Source of the DNA: Desemzia sp. RIT 804
Lineage (GTDB): Bacteria; Bacillota; Bacilli; Lactobacillales; Carnobacteriaceae
Direction: 5' to 3'
DNA length: 64,000 nt
Assembly: GCF_016892605.1 (NCBI RefSeq)
Contig: NZ_JAFEMV010000005.1
Span: 124,001 to 188,000, forward strand
Position numbers and translations under genes: made by a program
Notes under the pieces: model-generated
Database searches by the model: none
What the model saw: the letters and a program-made list of their open reading frames with translations, nothing else
Told to the model about the DNA's origin: nothing
Shown here: positions 37,245 through 48,473 of the stretch, in pieces
Numbering within the stretch: the stretch's first letter is position 1
Layout of the letters: each line of letters starts with the position of its first letter

Positions 37245-38219
37245 ATGCAGAAAGTTAGAAAAGCAGTTATCCCAGCAGCTGGGTTAGGAACAAGATTTTT
37301 ACCTGCCACAAAAGCAATGGCTAAAGAAATGCTGCCTATCGTTGACAAACCAACTATTCAATTTATTGTTGAAGAAGCAATCAATTCAGGAATCGAAGAC
37401 ATTTTAATTATTACGGGAAAAAGTAAACGTCCGATAGAAGATCATTTCGACTCTAATATTGAATTAGAAGAAAATTTGCGGGAAAAAGAAAAGTTTGAAT
37501 TATTGAAATTAGTTGAAGAAACTATAGGATTAAATTTGTTTTTTGTCCGTCAATCTTATCCAAAAGGCTTAGGAGATGCTGTTCTTCATGCTAAAGCCTT
37601 CGTTGGAAATGAACCTTTTGTAGTGATGTTAGGCGATGACATCATGGAAGATGAAGTTCCATTGACTAAACAATTGATCGATCAATATGAAAAAACACAC
37701 GCTTCCAATATTGCGGTAATGAAAGTCCCACACAAAGATACTTCAAAATATGGAATAATCGAACCAGAAGCTCAAATTGAAGAAGGGTTATATAATGTTA
37801 AACGTTTCGTTGAGAAACCAGACCCTAAGGATGCACCAAGTGATCTAGCAATTATTGGCCGTTACTTATTAACTCCTGAGATTTTTGAATTATTGGAAAA
37901 TCAAGAACCAGGAGCTGGTAATGAGATTCAATTGACAGATGCAATCGATAATTTAAACAAAACACAGCGAGTATTTGCTCATGAGTTCAAAGGTGAGCGC
38001 TATGATGTCGGAGATAAATTTGGTTTTATGAAAACCAGTATCCAATACGGATTAACACATAAACAAATCAAAGATGATCTTCGTGCTTACATCAAAGAAT
38101 TGGCAAAAGAGTTAGAAGCAGAAGATAACGAAAAAGCGATTGAAGAGATCGAAGAAGTTGTAAAAGAAAAAGTAGAAGAGAAAAAAGAAGAAATAAAAGA
38201 GTCAAAAGAAATTAAATGA
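37245..38219 (+). CDS. galU: UTP-glucose-1-phosphate uridylyltransferase
   Basis: 324 residues; GGGAGGAA site. Forms UDP-glucose for glycolipid, teichoic acid and polysaccharide synthesis. Nucleotide-binding [28 protein letters not shown] and RFVEKP motifs are complete by about residue 290. A tail of some 30 residues made almost only of Glu, Lys and Ile (about 292-324) exceeds the usual family length and looks like a charged helix. Confidence 0.96.
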   Translation: MQKVRKAVIPAAGLGTRFLPATKAMAKEMLPIVDKPTIQFIVEEAINSGIEDILIITGKSKRPIEDHFDSNIELEENLREKEKFELLKLVEETIGLNLFFVRQSYPKGLGDAVLHAKAFVGNEPFVVMLGDDIMEDEVPLTKQLIDQYEKTHASNIAVMKVPHKDTSKYGIIEPEAQIEEGLYNVKRFVEKPDPKDAPSDLAIIGRYLLTPEIFELLENQEPGAGNEIQLTDAIDNLNKTQRVFAHEFKGERYDVGDKFGFMKTSIQYGLTHKQIKDDLRAYIKELAKELEAEDNEKAIEEIEEVVKEKVEEKKEEIKESKEIK

Positions 38220-38227
38220 TGTAGTAT

Positions 38228-38260
38228 GAAAGAGATGGGTGTTTTGCTCATCTCTTTTGT
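38228..38260 (+). terminator. Terminator after galU
   Basis: GAAAGAGATG-G-GT ... CATCTCTTTT stem with short loop and TTTTGT tail, 9 bp after the stop. Confidence 0.8.
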
Positions 38261-38447
38261 ATGGAAAAAAAGTTTACAGCGCCTTAAAACCAATGAAGAA
38301 AAGGAACGGCATCTATTAAAAACAAAGGGATTGTGCTATAATGGATGTTAACATAAAAACAAGTTTAGGATAGTAAAACACTAAGAGGGCAGGGGTAGTA
38401 AGCCTTTTTTAATTGGTGTATAAATAGAAGCAATAGAGAGGAGTAGG

Positions 38448-38879
38448 ATGATGTCTAATAAAAATGGTCAAGCAGAAATCATTAGAATCAACCCTAATGC
38501 TGATTTTTATTTCAATAGAGCTTGGGAAGCATTTGATAAAAACAACTTAGAACATTCATTAAAATATTTTAAACGAGCTACTTCTCTTGCTGATAATGAT
38601 GTAGATAGAGAGTTTGGTCAGTGTCAGACGGCATTGATTTATCAACATCTTGGACATTTTCAAAAATCCTGTGATCTAATTGATGAGTTGATACAAAAAG
38701 GTAGTGAAAATTATCCAGAAGTCCACTATTTTCAAGCCAATAATTATGCCTTTTTAGGAGATTACAGCAAAGCTTTAAAATGCACACAAATGTACTTGTA
38801 TTTAGTGCCCACAGGTGAATATAAAGAAGAAGCTGAAGAATTTCAAAAGGATTTAGAAGAAGAATTGAACATTTATTGA
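38448..38879 (+). CDS. Small tetratricopeptide-repeat protein (YvcD-like)
   Basis: 143 residues; GAGAGGAG site before a doubled ATG. About three TPR-like helix pairs (AWEAFDKNNLEHSLKYFKRA, then ALIYQHLGHFQKSCDLIDEL, then NNYAFLGDYSKALKCTQM). No signal peptide, so cytoplasmic. In Bacillus a TPR gene (yvcD) also precedes trxB, which supports orthology. A binding partner is not known. Confidence 0.8.
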   Translation: MMSNKNGQAEIIRINPNADFYFNRAWEAFDKNNLEHSLKYFKRATSLADNDVDREFGQCQTALIYQHLGHFQKSCDLIDELIQKGSENYPEVHYFQANNYAFLGDYSKALKCTQMYLYLVPTGEYKEEAEEFQKDLEEELNIY

Positions 38880-38980
38880 CAAGACAAGTAATTAACTTCT
38901 AAAAAGTAAGCTGATTTCTAGAGTTTTTAAGTTATTTTAGTTACAGTAATATAAGAGAATTTGATAAATGGGGAGAATAG

Positions 38981-39952
<972 letters not shown>

Positions 39953-39954
39953 CT

Positions 39955-39998
39955 AAAAAAGATGTCAGTGAGAAAAGTTCTTGCTGGCATCTTTTTTG
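39955..39998 (+). terminator. Terminator after trxB
   Basis: AAAAAAGATG-T-CAG with CTG-G-CATCTTTTTT around a 14-base loop, starting 3 bp after the stop codon. Confidence 0.88.
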
Positions 39999-40114
39999 GC
40001 GTCAAGAAAGAAACTCCTTATTTACCTTTATTCTATTTTCTCGTTTTCTAATTGAATAAATGGTATACTTTTAGTGTACTTTTACATATAACTAATGGAA
40101 AGAAGGGTATATTT

Positions 40115-41842
40115 ATGAGTTGGAATGAAACGTATACAATTTGGAATACATTTGAAAATTTAGAATCAACATTAAAAGATGAACTAGCATCGTTAAAAGA
40201 TGATGAAGCGACTCTGGAAGATGCATTTTATGCTCCATTAGAGTTTGGAACGGCTGGAATGCGCGGTGTTATCGGTGTAGGGATCAATCGTATGAATCAA
40301 TACACAATTCGCCAAGCTACAGAAGGTTTAGCGTTGTTTATTGAACAAAATGGCGAAGAAGCTATCAAACGAGGAGTCGCGATCGCATATGACTCGAGAC
40401 ATCAATCACCTGAGTTTGCTATGGAAGCTGCTAAAACTCTTGGAGTTCATGGAATTCCAAGTTACGTTTTTGAAAGCTTACGTCCAACACCTGAGTTGTC
40501 TTTTGCAGTACGCCACTTGAACGCTTTTGCTGGCATCATGATCACAGCTAGCCACAATCCTCCAGAATACAATGGATACAAAGTATATGGTGAAGACGGA
40601 GGACAAATGCCTCCTAAAGATGCAGATGCATTGACTACATTTGTTCGCAGCGTTAAAAACAGTCTAGAGTTAGAAGTACTTTCAAAAGAAGCATTGGAAG
40701 AAAAAGGCCTTTTGACAATAATTGGTGAAGACATAGATAAAGTTTATTTAGACCACGTAAAAGAAGTTACCGTAAACTCTGAAATGATCCAAAAAATAGG
40801 CAGTGATATGAAATTGGTCTATACACCATTACACGGTACTGGAAAAATGTTAGGGGAGCGTGCCTTAGCTAACGCTGGCTTTACAGGAATTACTTTAGTG
40901 CCTGAACAAGCCGTTGCCGATCCAGATTTTTCAACTGTTAAATCACCTAACCCAGAAGAACCGGGTGCTTTTGAATATGCGATCAAATTAGGACAAGAAA
41001 TTGATGCGGATGTTTTAGTAGCAACAGATCCAGATGCTGACCGCTTAGGAATCGCTGTAAAAACTGCTGAAGGTGCTTACGAAGTGTTAACTGGAAACCA
41101 AATCGCGAGTTTGATGTTGCATTATTTATTAACTGCTCAAAAAGATAATGGAATATTGCCTTCAAATGGTGCCGTTTTAAAATCAATTGTTTCTAGTGAA
41201 CTTCCAACGGTTATTGCGGAAAGTTTCGGAGTAGAGATGGTTGATGTGTTGACTGGATTTAAATTTATTGCTGAAAAAATTGAACAATACGAAAATGATG
41301 GTAGTCACACATTCTTATTTGGATTCGAAGAGAGTTACGGCTATCTCGTAAAATCATTTGTTCGAGACAAAGATGCTATTCAAGCATTAGTTTTGATTGC
41401 TGAAGTAGCTGCTTATTACAAAGAAAAGGGTCAGACTTTGTACGATGGATTGCAAGAATTGTACGCGAATTACGGTTTCTTCAATGAAAAAACTATTTCT
41501 GTAAAAATGGCTGGTATTGAAGGGTCCGAAAAAATCAAAGCTTTAATGGCTAAATTTAGAGAACAAGCTCCAACTGAATTCAATTCCATCAGAGTAACTA
41601 TGATCGAAGATTTTAAAACAAGTATGAAAACAAACGAAGATGGTTCTAGCGAATCTATTGAAATGCCGCCAGCAGATGTATTGAAATACACTATGGAAGA
41701 TGGTAGTTGGATTGCGATTCGTCCATCAGGTACAGAACCAAAAATCAAATTTTACATTGGAGCAAAAGCTGACACCAATGAAAAAGCAACTGAAAAAGTA
41801 GCAGGATTTGAACAAGCTATTAATGAATTAGTGGAAGATTAG
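40115..41842 (+). CDS. pgcA: Alpha-phosphoglucomutase / phosphomannomutase
   Basis: 575 residues from ATG 40115, after AGAAGGG; the frame is open 21 codons further upstream but without a site. Active Ser in GIMITASHNPPEYNG, metal-binding DPDADRLGIA, sugar-binding GFEESYGY and phosphate-binding RPSGTEPKIKFYI. Interconverts glucose-1-P and glucose-6-P, feeding GalU encoded nearby. Confidence 0.96.
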   Translation: MSWNETYTIWNTFENLESTLKDELASLKDDEATLEDAFYAPLEFGTAGMRGVIGVGINRMNQYTIRQATEGLALFIEQNGEEAIKRGVAIAYDSRHQSPEFAMEAAKTLGVHGIPSYVFESLRPTPELSFAVRHLNAFAGIMITASHNPPEYNGYKVYGEDGGQMPPKDADALTTFVRSVKNSLELEVLSKEALEEKGLLTIIGEDIDKVYLDHVKEVTVNSEMIQKIGSDMKLVYTPLHGTGKMLGERALANAGFTGITLVPEQAVADPDFSTVKSPNPEEPGAFEYAIKLGQEIDADVLVATDPDADRLGIAVKTAEGAYEVLTGNQIASLMLHYLLTAQKDNGILPSNGAVLKSIVSSELPTVIAESFGVEMVDVLTGFKFIAEKIEQYENDGSHTFLFGFEESYGYLVKSFVRDKDAIQALVLIAEVAAYYKEKGQTLYDGLQELYANYGFFNEKTISVKMAGIEGSEKIKALMAKFREQAPTEFNSIRVTMIEDFKTSMKTNEDGSSESIEMPPADVLKYTMEDGSWIAIRPSGTEPKIKFYIGAKADTNEKATEKVAGFEQAINELVED

Positions 41843-41858
41843 TACGTTAATGTAACGT

Positions 41859-41900
41859 AGCAAAAGGAGTAGGGTGCTAGCAGCCCTACTCCTTTTGCTG
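41859..41900. terminator. Terminator after pgcA
   Basis: 16-bp perfect stem AGCAAAAGGAGTAGGG and complement around TGCTAGCA; preceded by a small TACGTTA/TAACGTA hairpin (41842-41859). The T-run is short on the plus strand. Between 41900 and 42070 I see nothing assignable. Confidence 0.75.
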
Positions 41901-42070
41901 TTCTAAAGAATATTTATGTCAACATAACCTCCATTAAGAGATACTATTTTCATCTTCAGAAAAAAACTATGAATAAATATGAGCAATGAAGTCTCTAATT
42001 CAGATTTCGAACAATCGCTTTAAAACAGGATAATTCTTGGAAGTCTTTGAAGTTAGGTATTTTAACCTAA

Positions 42071-42119
42071 AAAACATCACTATACCTGTTAAAAATAATA
42101 CTTAACAAGTTTAGTGATG
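42071..42119 (-). terminator. Terminator of lpdA (minus strand)
   Basis: CATCACTA ... TAGTGATG (42075-42082 with 42112-42119) with an inner TGTTAA/TTAACA pair. Read on the minus strand it ends in TTTTTT-AGG, about 60 bp after the lpdA stop. Confidence 0.85.
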
Positions 42120-42180
42120 CTATATTTTAAAAGTTATTAAATTGGTATGGGTCAAAATGAGCTGTAAATTTTTTTTTGGA

Positions 42181-43572
42181 TTACATATGAATAGGCATAC
42201 CTAATGCTAACTCAGACGCATCCATGATAGATTCAGCAAGAGTAGGGTGAGCATGAATAGTTAATGAGATATCCTCTGCATTCATACCGTTCTTGATTGC
42301 AAATCCTACTTCACTAATAATATCAGGAGCTCCAACTCCAGCAATTTGTGCCCCTACAAGAGCATGACCGTTGTCTTCGTCAGTAATCAAACGTACAAAA
42401 CCTTCTGTTTGATCCAAAGATAATGCACGGCCGTTTCCTGCAAGTGGGAATTTACTGATTTTTAAGTTGCGATCAGATTTTTTAGCTTCAGCAGCTGACA
42501 TTCCTACAGTAGCCAGTTCTGGTTCTGTATAAACGGCAATTGGAAGAATATCTTCTTCTAATGAGACTTCTTGGCCTGAAAGGACTTCTGCCACAAATTT
42601 TCCTTCATAGCTTGCTTTGTGAGCAAAAGCAGGACCAGGAGCTACGTCTCCAATAGCATAAATCCCGTTAACTGAAGTTTGTAACGTTTCGTTAACTTTG
42701 ATACGTCCATTTTCATGCATTTCTACGCCAATGCTCTCTAAGTTCAACCCTTCTGTATAAGGCTTTCTTCCAGCAGATACAAGAGCAACGCTTGCTGTAA
42801 CAGATTCTTCTTTACCATTTTTTTCATAAGTGATTGTTACATCGTTAGCTGTTTCTTTAGTATTTTTGATGTTTGCACTTGTAATGATTTCAATGCCTTT
42901 ACTAGCATAATTTTTTTCAACCATTTTAGACATGTCTTCATCAAAGAAATGTAAAATGTGAGATTCTTTTTCTAAAATAGTTACTTTTACGCCTAAGTTG
43001 CTGAACGCTCCAGCTAATTGTGAACCAACATAACCACCGCCAACAACTACAAGGGATTCAGGCGCTTTTCTAAGATTCATTCCTCCAGTTGTATCTACAA
43101 CTTTATCACCAAAAGGAACTTCATCTAAAGCGATAGCAGTTGTACCAGTAGAAATAATAGCATTTGTGAATTCAATTTCTTCAGTACCGTCTGCTTTTTC
43201 AACAATCAAATGGTTACTGTCTTTAAAACTTGCAGTACCTCTGATGATTTCCACTTTATTTTTTCTTAATAATGCCTCTACTCCACCAGTCAAACGTTTA
43301 ACAACTACATTGTCTTTCCAGTCTTGTGTTTTTTCCAAATCAATTTTAGCGCTTCCAGTTTGTACACCAAAAATCTCAGAATTTTTTGCATTGTGAAATG
43401 CATGCGCAGCAGTAATGATAGCTTTTGACGGAATACAACCAACGTTTAGACAAGTTCCACCAATGTATTGTTTCTCAATAATTGTTACTTTTTGTCCTAA
43501 TTGAGCCGCTCGTATCGCAGATACATATCCTCCTGGACCGGATCCAATAATGACTGTTTCTTTTTTGCTCAT
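42181..43572 (-). CDS. lpdA: Dihydrolipoamide dehydrogenase (E3)
   Basis: 463 residues on the minus strand. FAD-binding GSGPGGYVSAIRAAQ, redox disulfide GGTCLNVGCIPSK, NAD-binding GGGYVGSQLAGAF, second FAD motif YAIGDVAPGPAFAHKA, and C-terminal HAHPTLAES with the active His. It reoxidises lipoamide in 2-oxoacid dehydrogenase or glycine-cleavage complexes. No E1/E2 genes are next to it, so its partner complex is encoded elsewhere. AAGAGTGA site before the ATG. Confidence 0.95.
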   Translation of the reverse strand: MSKKETVIIGSGPGGYVSAIRAAQLGQKVTIIEKQYIGGTCLNVGCIPSKAIITAAHAFHNAKNSEIFGVQTGSAKIDLEKTQDWKDNVVVKRLTGGVEALLRKNKVEIIRGTASFKDSNHLIVEKADGTEEIEFTNAIISTGTTAIALDEVPFGDKVVDTTGGMNLRKAPESLVVVGGGYVGSQLAGAFSNLGVKVTILEKESHILHFFDEDMSKMVEKNYASKGIEIITSANIKNTKETANDVTITYEKNGKEESVTASVALVSAGRKPYTEGLNLESIGVEMHENGRIKVNETLQTSVNGIYAIGDVAPGPAFAHKASYEGKFVAEVLSGQEVSLEEDILPIAVYTEPELATVGMSAAEAKKSDRNLKISKFPLAGNGRALSLDQTEGFVRLITDEDNGHALVGAQIAGVGAPDIISEVGFAIKNGMNAEDISLTIHAHPTLAESIMDASELALGMPIHM

Positions 43573-43771
43573 AATAAATCACTCTTTTCTTATTGTTTTA
43601 TATTTCACACAACTTTTCTCCCAATAGTAATTTACTCTAAATTTGAACAAAAAACAAAGAAAACTTCTTATTTCTTAGAAATAGATGAGGGGAGCTATAC
43701 ATGACACGCCCGGAATGTTATAATTTAGTGATAGAATTTTTGGGGACAAAAAAGAGAAAGAGGCGAAAATT

Positions 43772-44659
43772 ATGGTTGAAAGTCTGAATATAGTGATTAT
43801 TACAGGTATGAGCGGCGCTGGTAAAACCGTAGCTATGCAAAGTTTTGAAGATATGGGATATTTTTGTGTGGATAACATGCCTCCTAGTTTACTGCCGAAG
43901 TTTTGGGAATTGGTAAAAGAGTCTGGGAAATTAAACAAAATTGCTCTTGTAATTGATTTGAGATCCAGTGCCTTTTTTGATGAACTAGTTCCAGCGTTAG
44001 AAAGTTTAGACAATACTTCTTTTATCACTACAAAAGTATTGTTCTTAGATGCCAATGACACTCAGCTTGTATCTAGGTATAAAGAAACACGCAGAACTCA
44101 CCCGTTAGCTAAAGGTGGGCGAGTAATGGATGGAATAAAAAAAGAAAGAGAATTACTTGAGGCCATAAAAGGAAGAGCTCAATTAATGATCGATACTTCT
44201 GATTTAACGCCACGTCAATTGAGAACTAAAATTTTGGATGAATTTCATACGGCAGAAACCACAACATTTCGTGTAGAGATGGTTTCATTTGGGTTTAAAT
44301 ATGGATTGCCAATTGATGCAGATATCGTGATGGATGTTCGTTTCTTACCAAACCCACATTACATCAATGATTTACGCCCATTAACTGGAAAAGATGAGGC
44401 TGTGTATGAGTATGTTATGAAACAGCCAGAAACTGAAGTTTTTTACCGTAAATTTACGGATCTATTGGAATATACATTACCAGGGTATAAAAAAGAAGGA
44501 AAAAGCAGCTTGACGATTGCAATTGGCTGCACAGGCGGAAAACACCGCTCTGTTGCTCTTACGGAGCGTATTGCAGCAAAAATACAGTCAGATGGGTATC
44601 CAGTTCATATTACACATCGTGATTATGAAAAAACCAAGGAGTCAGTGAATCGATCATGA
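43772..44659 (+). CDS. rapZ: RNase adapter / nucleotide-binding protein RapZ (YvcJ)
   Basis: 295 residues. Walker [11 protein letters not shown] near residue 13, then the [12 protein letters not shown] block, and a C-terminal domain with [19 protein letters not shown] and [11 protein letters not shown]. In Enterobacteria RapZ controls GlmS; in Bacillus YvcJ is a GTP/ATP-binding protein linked to competence. First gene of the conserved rapZ-yvcK-whiA operon; overlaps yvcK by 4 bp. Confidence 0.96.
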   Translation: MVESLNIVIITGMSGAGKTVAMQSFEDMGYFCVDNMPPSLLPKFWELVKESGKLNKIALVIDLRSSAFFDELVPALESLDNTSFITTKVLFLDANDTQLVSRYKETRRTHPLAKGGRVMDGIKKERELLEAIKGRAQLMIDTSDLTPRQLRTKILDEFHTAETTTFRVEMVSFGFKYGLPIDADIVMDVRFLPNPHYINDLRPLTGKDEAVYEYVMKQPETEVFYRKFTDLLEYTLPGYKKEGKSSLTIAIGCTGGKHRSVALTERIAAKIQSDGYPVHITHRDYEKTKESVNRS

Positions 44660-45699
44660 TGAATGAAAAAATAAATAAGAAAAAAAATAGAAAGCCTAAA
44701 ATTGTCGTTATCGGCGGTGGGACTGGACTTCCGGTTGTGTTGGCAGGACTTAGAGCAAAGAATGCGGATGTAACTGCAATCGTTACAGTTGCAGATGATG
44801 GAGGAAGCAGTGGAGACTTGCGTAGACAAGTAAAAGCTGTTCCTCCTGGAGATATTCGGAATGTATTGGTATCTCTTTCAAATATTCCAGCAGTACAAAA
44901 AGAAATTTTTCAATATCGTTTTGCTGTGGAGGACCAATCTCTAGCGGGACATTCTATTGGGAATTTAATTATTTCTGCTATGGCTGAAATGAAAGGCAAT
45001 ATTTATGAAGCTATTCAATTGTTAGGGAAGATGATGATGATTGACGGTCACGTATATCCAGCAGCTGAAGAGCCATTAGAGTTACATGCTGTGTTTGAAG
45101 ATGGTACTCAAGAGAGCGGAGAGTCTTCTATTGCAAAACACCGCAAACTCATTGATCACGTATATGTTACAAACCTAGAAGGGTCTAGGGAAGTGAAAGC
45201 AGCTCGCAAAGTTGTTACTTCTATCCTAAATGCAGATATGGTTGTATTAGGTCCCGGAAGTTTGTATACAAGTATTTTACCAAACTTGATGATTCCTGAG
45301 ATCGGAAAAGCAGTAGTAGAAACGAAAGCAAATGTTGTTTACATCTGCAATATTATGACTCAGCTAGGCGAAACAGAAAATTTCTCCGACGCCAACCACA
45401 TTGAAGTGCTGCATCGTCATATGGATCAAAAATTTGTTGATACTGTATTAGTGAATATTGGGGAAGTTCCTGAGAATTATATCGATACTGAAAAATATGA
45501 CGAATATTTAGTACAAGTTGATCATAATTTTAATGGATTAAAGAGAGAGGTACCCATGGTCATCTCAGCTGACTTTTTAGAGTTGAGAGATAATGGGGTA
45601 TTTCATGACAAAAATAAAGTTGTAGAAGAACTCTTTAAAATTTCATTTGATACTCAGTATTATGGAAGAAAATGTGAAACTAATTTAGATACATTGTAA
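44656..45699 (+). CDS. yvcK: YvcK/CofD-like protein (gluconeogenesis morphogenetic factor)
   Basis: 347 residues. [16 protein letters not shown] near residue 20, [24 protein letters not shown] and the [15 protein letters not shown] motif characterise the YvcK branch of the CofD fold. YvcK binds UDP-sugars and is needed for normal cell shape on gluconeogenic carbon. The start overlaps the rapZ stop; no separate ribosome site is evident, so translation is coupled. Confidence 0.95.
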   Translation: MMNEKINKKKNRKPKIVVIGGGTGLPVVLAGLRAKNADVTAIVTVADDGGSSGDLRRQVKAVPPGDIRNVLVSLSNIPAVQKEIFQYRFAVEDQSLAGHSIGNLIISAMAEMKGNIYEAIQLLGKMMMIDGHVYPAAEEPLELHAVFEDGTQESGESSIAKHRKLIDHVYVTNLEGSREVKAARKVVTSILNADMVVLGPGSLYTSILPNLMIPEIGKAVVETKANVVYICNIMTQLGETENFSDANHIEVLHRHMDQKFVDTVLVNIGEVPENYIDTEKYDEYLVQVDHNFNGLKREVPMVISADFLELRDNGVFHDKNKVVEELFKISFDTQYYGRKCETNLDTL

Positions 45700-45728
45700 A
45701 AAAATAATAATGAAAGGAGGGAAAGGTC

Positions 45729-46679
45729 TTGTCATTTGCCTCAGATGTTAAAAAGGAACTCACACAGTTAGAAGTTCATAGAGAACACGCAAAAGCTGAA
45801 TTGGCAGCGTTGATTCGAATGAATGGTAGTATTAGCTTAGTGGAAAAGAAATTCATCTTAAATGTTCAATCTGAAAATGCAGCTATCGCTAGACGAATTT
45901 ATGTTTTATTGAAAGATCACTTTGAAGTCGAAAGTGAATTATTGGTAAGACGTAAAATGAAGTTGAAAAAAAACAATGTATACATTGTTCGTCTAAAGCA
46001 AGGAACCAAAAAGGTTTTAGCAGACTTATCGATTATGGATGGAATGTTGTATGAAGGACACGTCAGTAAAGAGATTTCCGAGAATGAGCAAAAAATGAAG
46101 TCTTATTTAAGGGGAGCTTTTTTAGCAGGTGGTTCAGTAAATAATCCAGAAACTAGTCGTTATCATTTAGAAATTTATTCGAATTATGAAGAACACAATG
46201 ATGATATTTGTTTGATGATGAATAAATTTGGATTGAATGCTCGAACGATCAGTAGAAGGAATGGTTATATTACGTACTTAAAAGAAGCCGAAAAAATCGC
46301 TGATTTCTTAGCGTTGATTGGTGCTACTAATGCTATGCTGAAATTTGAAGATATTCGTATTGTACGAGATATGCGTAATTCCGTGAACCGTTTAGTGAAT
46401 TGTGAAAATGCTAATATGAATAAAACGATTGATGCTGCTAGTAAGCAAATAGAGAATATTCGTTTCTTAGAAGAAGTGGTAGGGCTGGGAAATCTTCCAG
46501 AAAAATTAAGAGAAATTGCTATTGTACGAGTTGAGAATCCTGATGTTACTCTAAAAGAGCTTGGAGATTTAGTACCTAGCGGAAAAATCAGTAAATCTGG
46601 TATTAACCATCGTTTACGAAAACTAAACGAAATGGCTGAAAGTTACCGAAATAAAAATCAAATAAGTATAAGCAACTAG
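45729..46679 (+). CDS. whiA: Sporulation/division regulator WhiA
   Basis: 316 residues from a TTG start preceded by AAAGGAGGG. N-terminal LAGLIDADG-like homing-endonuclease fold (about 1-215) without an obvious catalytic motif, then the C-terminal helix-turn-helix ([19 protein letters not shown]). DNA-binding protein implicated in division and growth in Firmicutes. Crh, which follows whiA in Bacillus, is absent here. Confidence 0.95.
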   Translation: MSFASDVKKELTQLEVHREHAKAELAALIRMNGSISLVEKKFILNVQSENAAIARRIYVLLKDHFEVESELLVRRKMKLKKNNVYIVRLKQGTKKVLADLSIMDGMLYEGHVSKEISENEQKMKSYLRGAFLAGGSVNNPETSRYHLEIYSNYEEHNDDICLMMNKFGLNARTISRRNGYITYLKEAEKIADFLALIGATNAMLKFEDIRIVRDMRNSVNRLVNCENANMNKTIDAASKQIENIRFLEEVVGLGNLPEKLREIAIVRVENPDVTLKELGDLVPSGKISKSGINHRLRKLNEMAESYRNKNQISISN

Positions 46680-46682
46680 CAA

Positions 46683-46730
46683 AAAAGCTAGTGGAAGAAT
46701 AAAATCTTCTGCTAGCTTTTAGATTTTTAG
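46683..46730 (+). terminator. Terminator after whiA
   Basis: AAAAGCTAG-TG-GAAGA / TCTTC-TG-CTAGCTTTT with AGATTTTT tail, beginning about 10 bp after the stop codon. Confidence 0.85.
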
Positions 46731-46750
46731 AGGTAGATTTGTTTTTCATG

Positions 46751-46870
46751 CTAGACGCGTTGCGCAGACCAGATTCCCTATGATTTCACTTTACCTTTTT
46801 CTTGGAAAAGTACCCAAGTAAAAGGTAAAGGTGAACTCTACGGGAATCTAAGCAGTCTGCTCCACGCTCT
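46751..46870. repeat. Variable-stem hairpin element, tandem copy 1 of 3
   Basis: Family ends TAGACGCGTTGCG and CTCCACGCTCT. Outer stem GCAGAC / GTCTGC and ATTCCC / GGGAAT. Inner stem 46789-46805 with 46814-46830, complementary except one T-T mismatch, loop AAAAGTAC. The stretch TATGATTTCA before the inner stem and GTGAACTCTACG after it recur in the next copy. Confidence 0.88.
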
Positions 46871-46871
46871 G

Positions 46872-46994
46872 CTTAGACGCGTTGCGCAAGCCTGGCTTTC
46901 TATGATTTCATTTCCCTGTTTTGTTTGGAAAAGCACCAAACGAAACGGGGAAAGTGAACTCTACGAAAGTCAAAACGGCTTGCTCCACGCTCTG
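46872..46994. repeat. Variable-stem hairpin element, tandem copy 2 of 3
   Basis: Same flanks (TAGACGCGTTGCG, CTCCACGCTCT) and same TATGATTTCA / GTGAACTCTACG blocks, but a different inner stem: TTTCCCTGTTTTGTTTGG pairs with CCAAACGAAACGGGGAAA (two wobbles) around loop AAAAGCA. Confidence 0.88.
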
Positions 46995-46997
46995 CTC

Positions 46998-47120
46998 TTA
47001 GACGCGTTGCGTCAGGCAGCTTACGCGCCTATAATTCCTTCGCCGACTGTTAGGAAAAACCACCTAACTGTCGGCGAAGGAGTTATATACGGTAAGCTAA
47101 ACGCCTGACTCCACGCTCTA
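46998..47120. repeat. Variable-stem hairpin element, tandem copy 3 of 3
   Basis: Same outer ends. Outer stem GTCAGGC-AG-CTTAC / GTAAGC-TAAAC-GCCTGAC. Inner stem TCCTTCGCCGAC..TTAGG with CCTAA..GTCGGCGAAGGA, loop AAAAACCA. Ends at the stop of rpoN on the other strand, so the array fills the gap between convergent whiA and rpoN. Confidence 0.88.
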
Positions 47121-48461
47121 TGTGTATCTTTTTCTGTTTGTTGATGTGGGTATGGAGAGGGACTCTCGGTATTTTGTTACGGTTCTTCTGGAGATGGTGA
47201 TGCCTTCTTTGGCTAATTCATTTGAAATTTTTTGATCAGACAAGGGTTTTAATTTATTTTCTTCAGCAATGAGAACTTTGATTTTAGACTTTACTTCTTC
47301 AGATGAAATGACTTGTTCTGTTGTATCTTCATTTGAAAGGGATACGGATTGTTTAAGCCCAGTTGTAAAGAAGGACCTCATTTCGTAAACTCCAAAATCA
47401 GTTTGAAAATATTTATCGTTTACTGAACGACTAACGGTTGATTCATGGATATCTAATAACTGAGCGATTTCTTTAAGAGTCATCGGAATCAAAGGATGAT
47501 TGTCTTTAAAAAAGAAATCTTTTTGTTTTTCTACAATCGCAGTACCCACTCGTATAATAGTTTCTTCTCTTTGCAGTAAGCTGCGTTGAATCCATTCATA
47601 TTCTGCGTATTTTTCGTGGATAAACTGCTTAACGTCTACGTCTTCAATCATTAACATATCTTGATAATAGTCTTGTTGAAATTTGATGATCGGCAAACCA
47701 GTTTTTGCGGAAACCACGGAAAGCTGATTATCTGCTTTTTCAACGATCAAGTCTGGACGGATGTATGGATTTTCCTCATCATTGTAAATAGAACCAGGAT
47801 GTGCTGTTAATGTTTGAACATAGTCGGATATTTCTTGAATGGTAGATAAAGGAACACTGTAATGCTTAGCCAATTGTTCCCACTTGTGGGAACTGAACAA
47901 CTCAAAGGATTCCTCCAAAACAAGGTACGCTAAGTTTGGTGCTTCATTGTCACGTTCAGTTTGTAACATTAAACATTCTTGTAAGTTTCTAGCACCTATG
48001 CCAGCTGGTTCAAGTTGCTGCAATAATGTTAAAGCATCAATCAGTTGAATTTCTTGAGCGCCTGTTTTTTCTTTAGCTTCGCTCAATGAGATCGTCATGT
48101 AGCCATTTTCATCTAAATAGCTTGTTAACCACAATACGAGTTCCCTTAAATAAGTGTCTCTCATAGTCAAGTGAATTTGATCAATGACGGAAGCAAATAA
48201 AGATGTTTGGTTGCCAACTAATTGTTCAATTGGGTTATAGTTCGTAGTGTTTGTTGGAGAATGATTGATTTGTCTTTCAGTCATGGAAGGTTGTTTTACT
48301 TTAACTTCTATCAAAGGGTTTCCTAAAGCTTTTTGTTTTAAAAAAAGAACCAACTCTTCTTGATTCATATTCAGCATTTGAATAGACTGTTGCAATTGCT
48401 GAGTCATAGCTAATTTCTGACTTTGTTTTTGTTGTTGTGTATAAGTCTGTTCAAAACTCAT
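47118..48461 (-). CDS. rpoN: RNA polymerase sigma-54 factor
   Basis: 447 residues, minus strand, AAGGAGG site. Region I is Gln-rich (TQQQKQSQKLAMTQQLQQS, then MLNMNQEEL). The core-binding domain is central, and the helix-turn-helix and the RpoN box (SRRTVTKYRESL, near residue 430) lie at the C-terminus. Sigma-54 needs an AAA+ activator to melt promoters; in lactic acid bacteria its known targets are mainly mannose-class PTS operons under LevR-type activators, none of which is in this window. Confidence 0.95.
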   Translation of the reverse strand: MSFEQTYTQQQKQSQKLAMTQQLQQSIQMLNMNQEELVLFLKQKALGNPLIEVKVKQPSMTERQINHSPTNTTNYNPIEQLVGNQTSLFASVIDQIHLTMRDTYLRELVLWLTSYLDENGYMTISLSEAKEKTGAQEIQLIDALTLLQQLEPAGIGARNLQECLMLQTERDNEAPNLAYLVLEESFELFSSHKWEQLAKHYSVPLSTIQEISDYVQTLTAHPGSIYNDEENPYIRPDLIVEKADNQLSVVSAKTGLPIIKFQQDYYQDMLMIEDVDVKQFIHEKYAEYEWIQRSLLQREETIIRVGTAIVEKQKDFFFKDNHPLIPMTLKEIAQLLDIHESTVSRSVNDKYFQTDFGVYEMRSFFTTGLKQSVSLSNEDTTEQVISSEEVKSKIKVLIAEENKLKPLSDQKISNELAKEGITISRRTVTKYRESLSIPTSTNRKRYT

Positions 48462-48473
48462 AGTTATCCTCCT

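Noticed and set aside
46902-47108. Plus-strand open frame of 68 residues between whiA and rpoN
   Set aside because: It lies entirely inside the tandem hairpin elements, has no ribosome binding site, and its codons follow the inverted repeats.
46751-47120. Three consecutive transcription terminators
   Set aside because: The stems lack T-runs, whiA already has its own terminator at 46683-46730, and the conserved ends and loop are not needed for termination.
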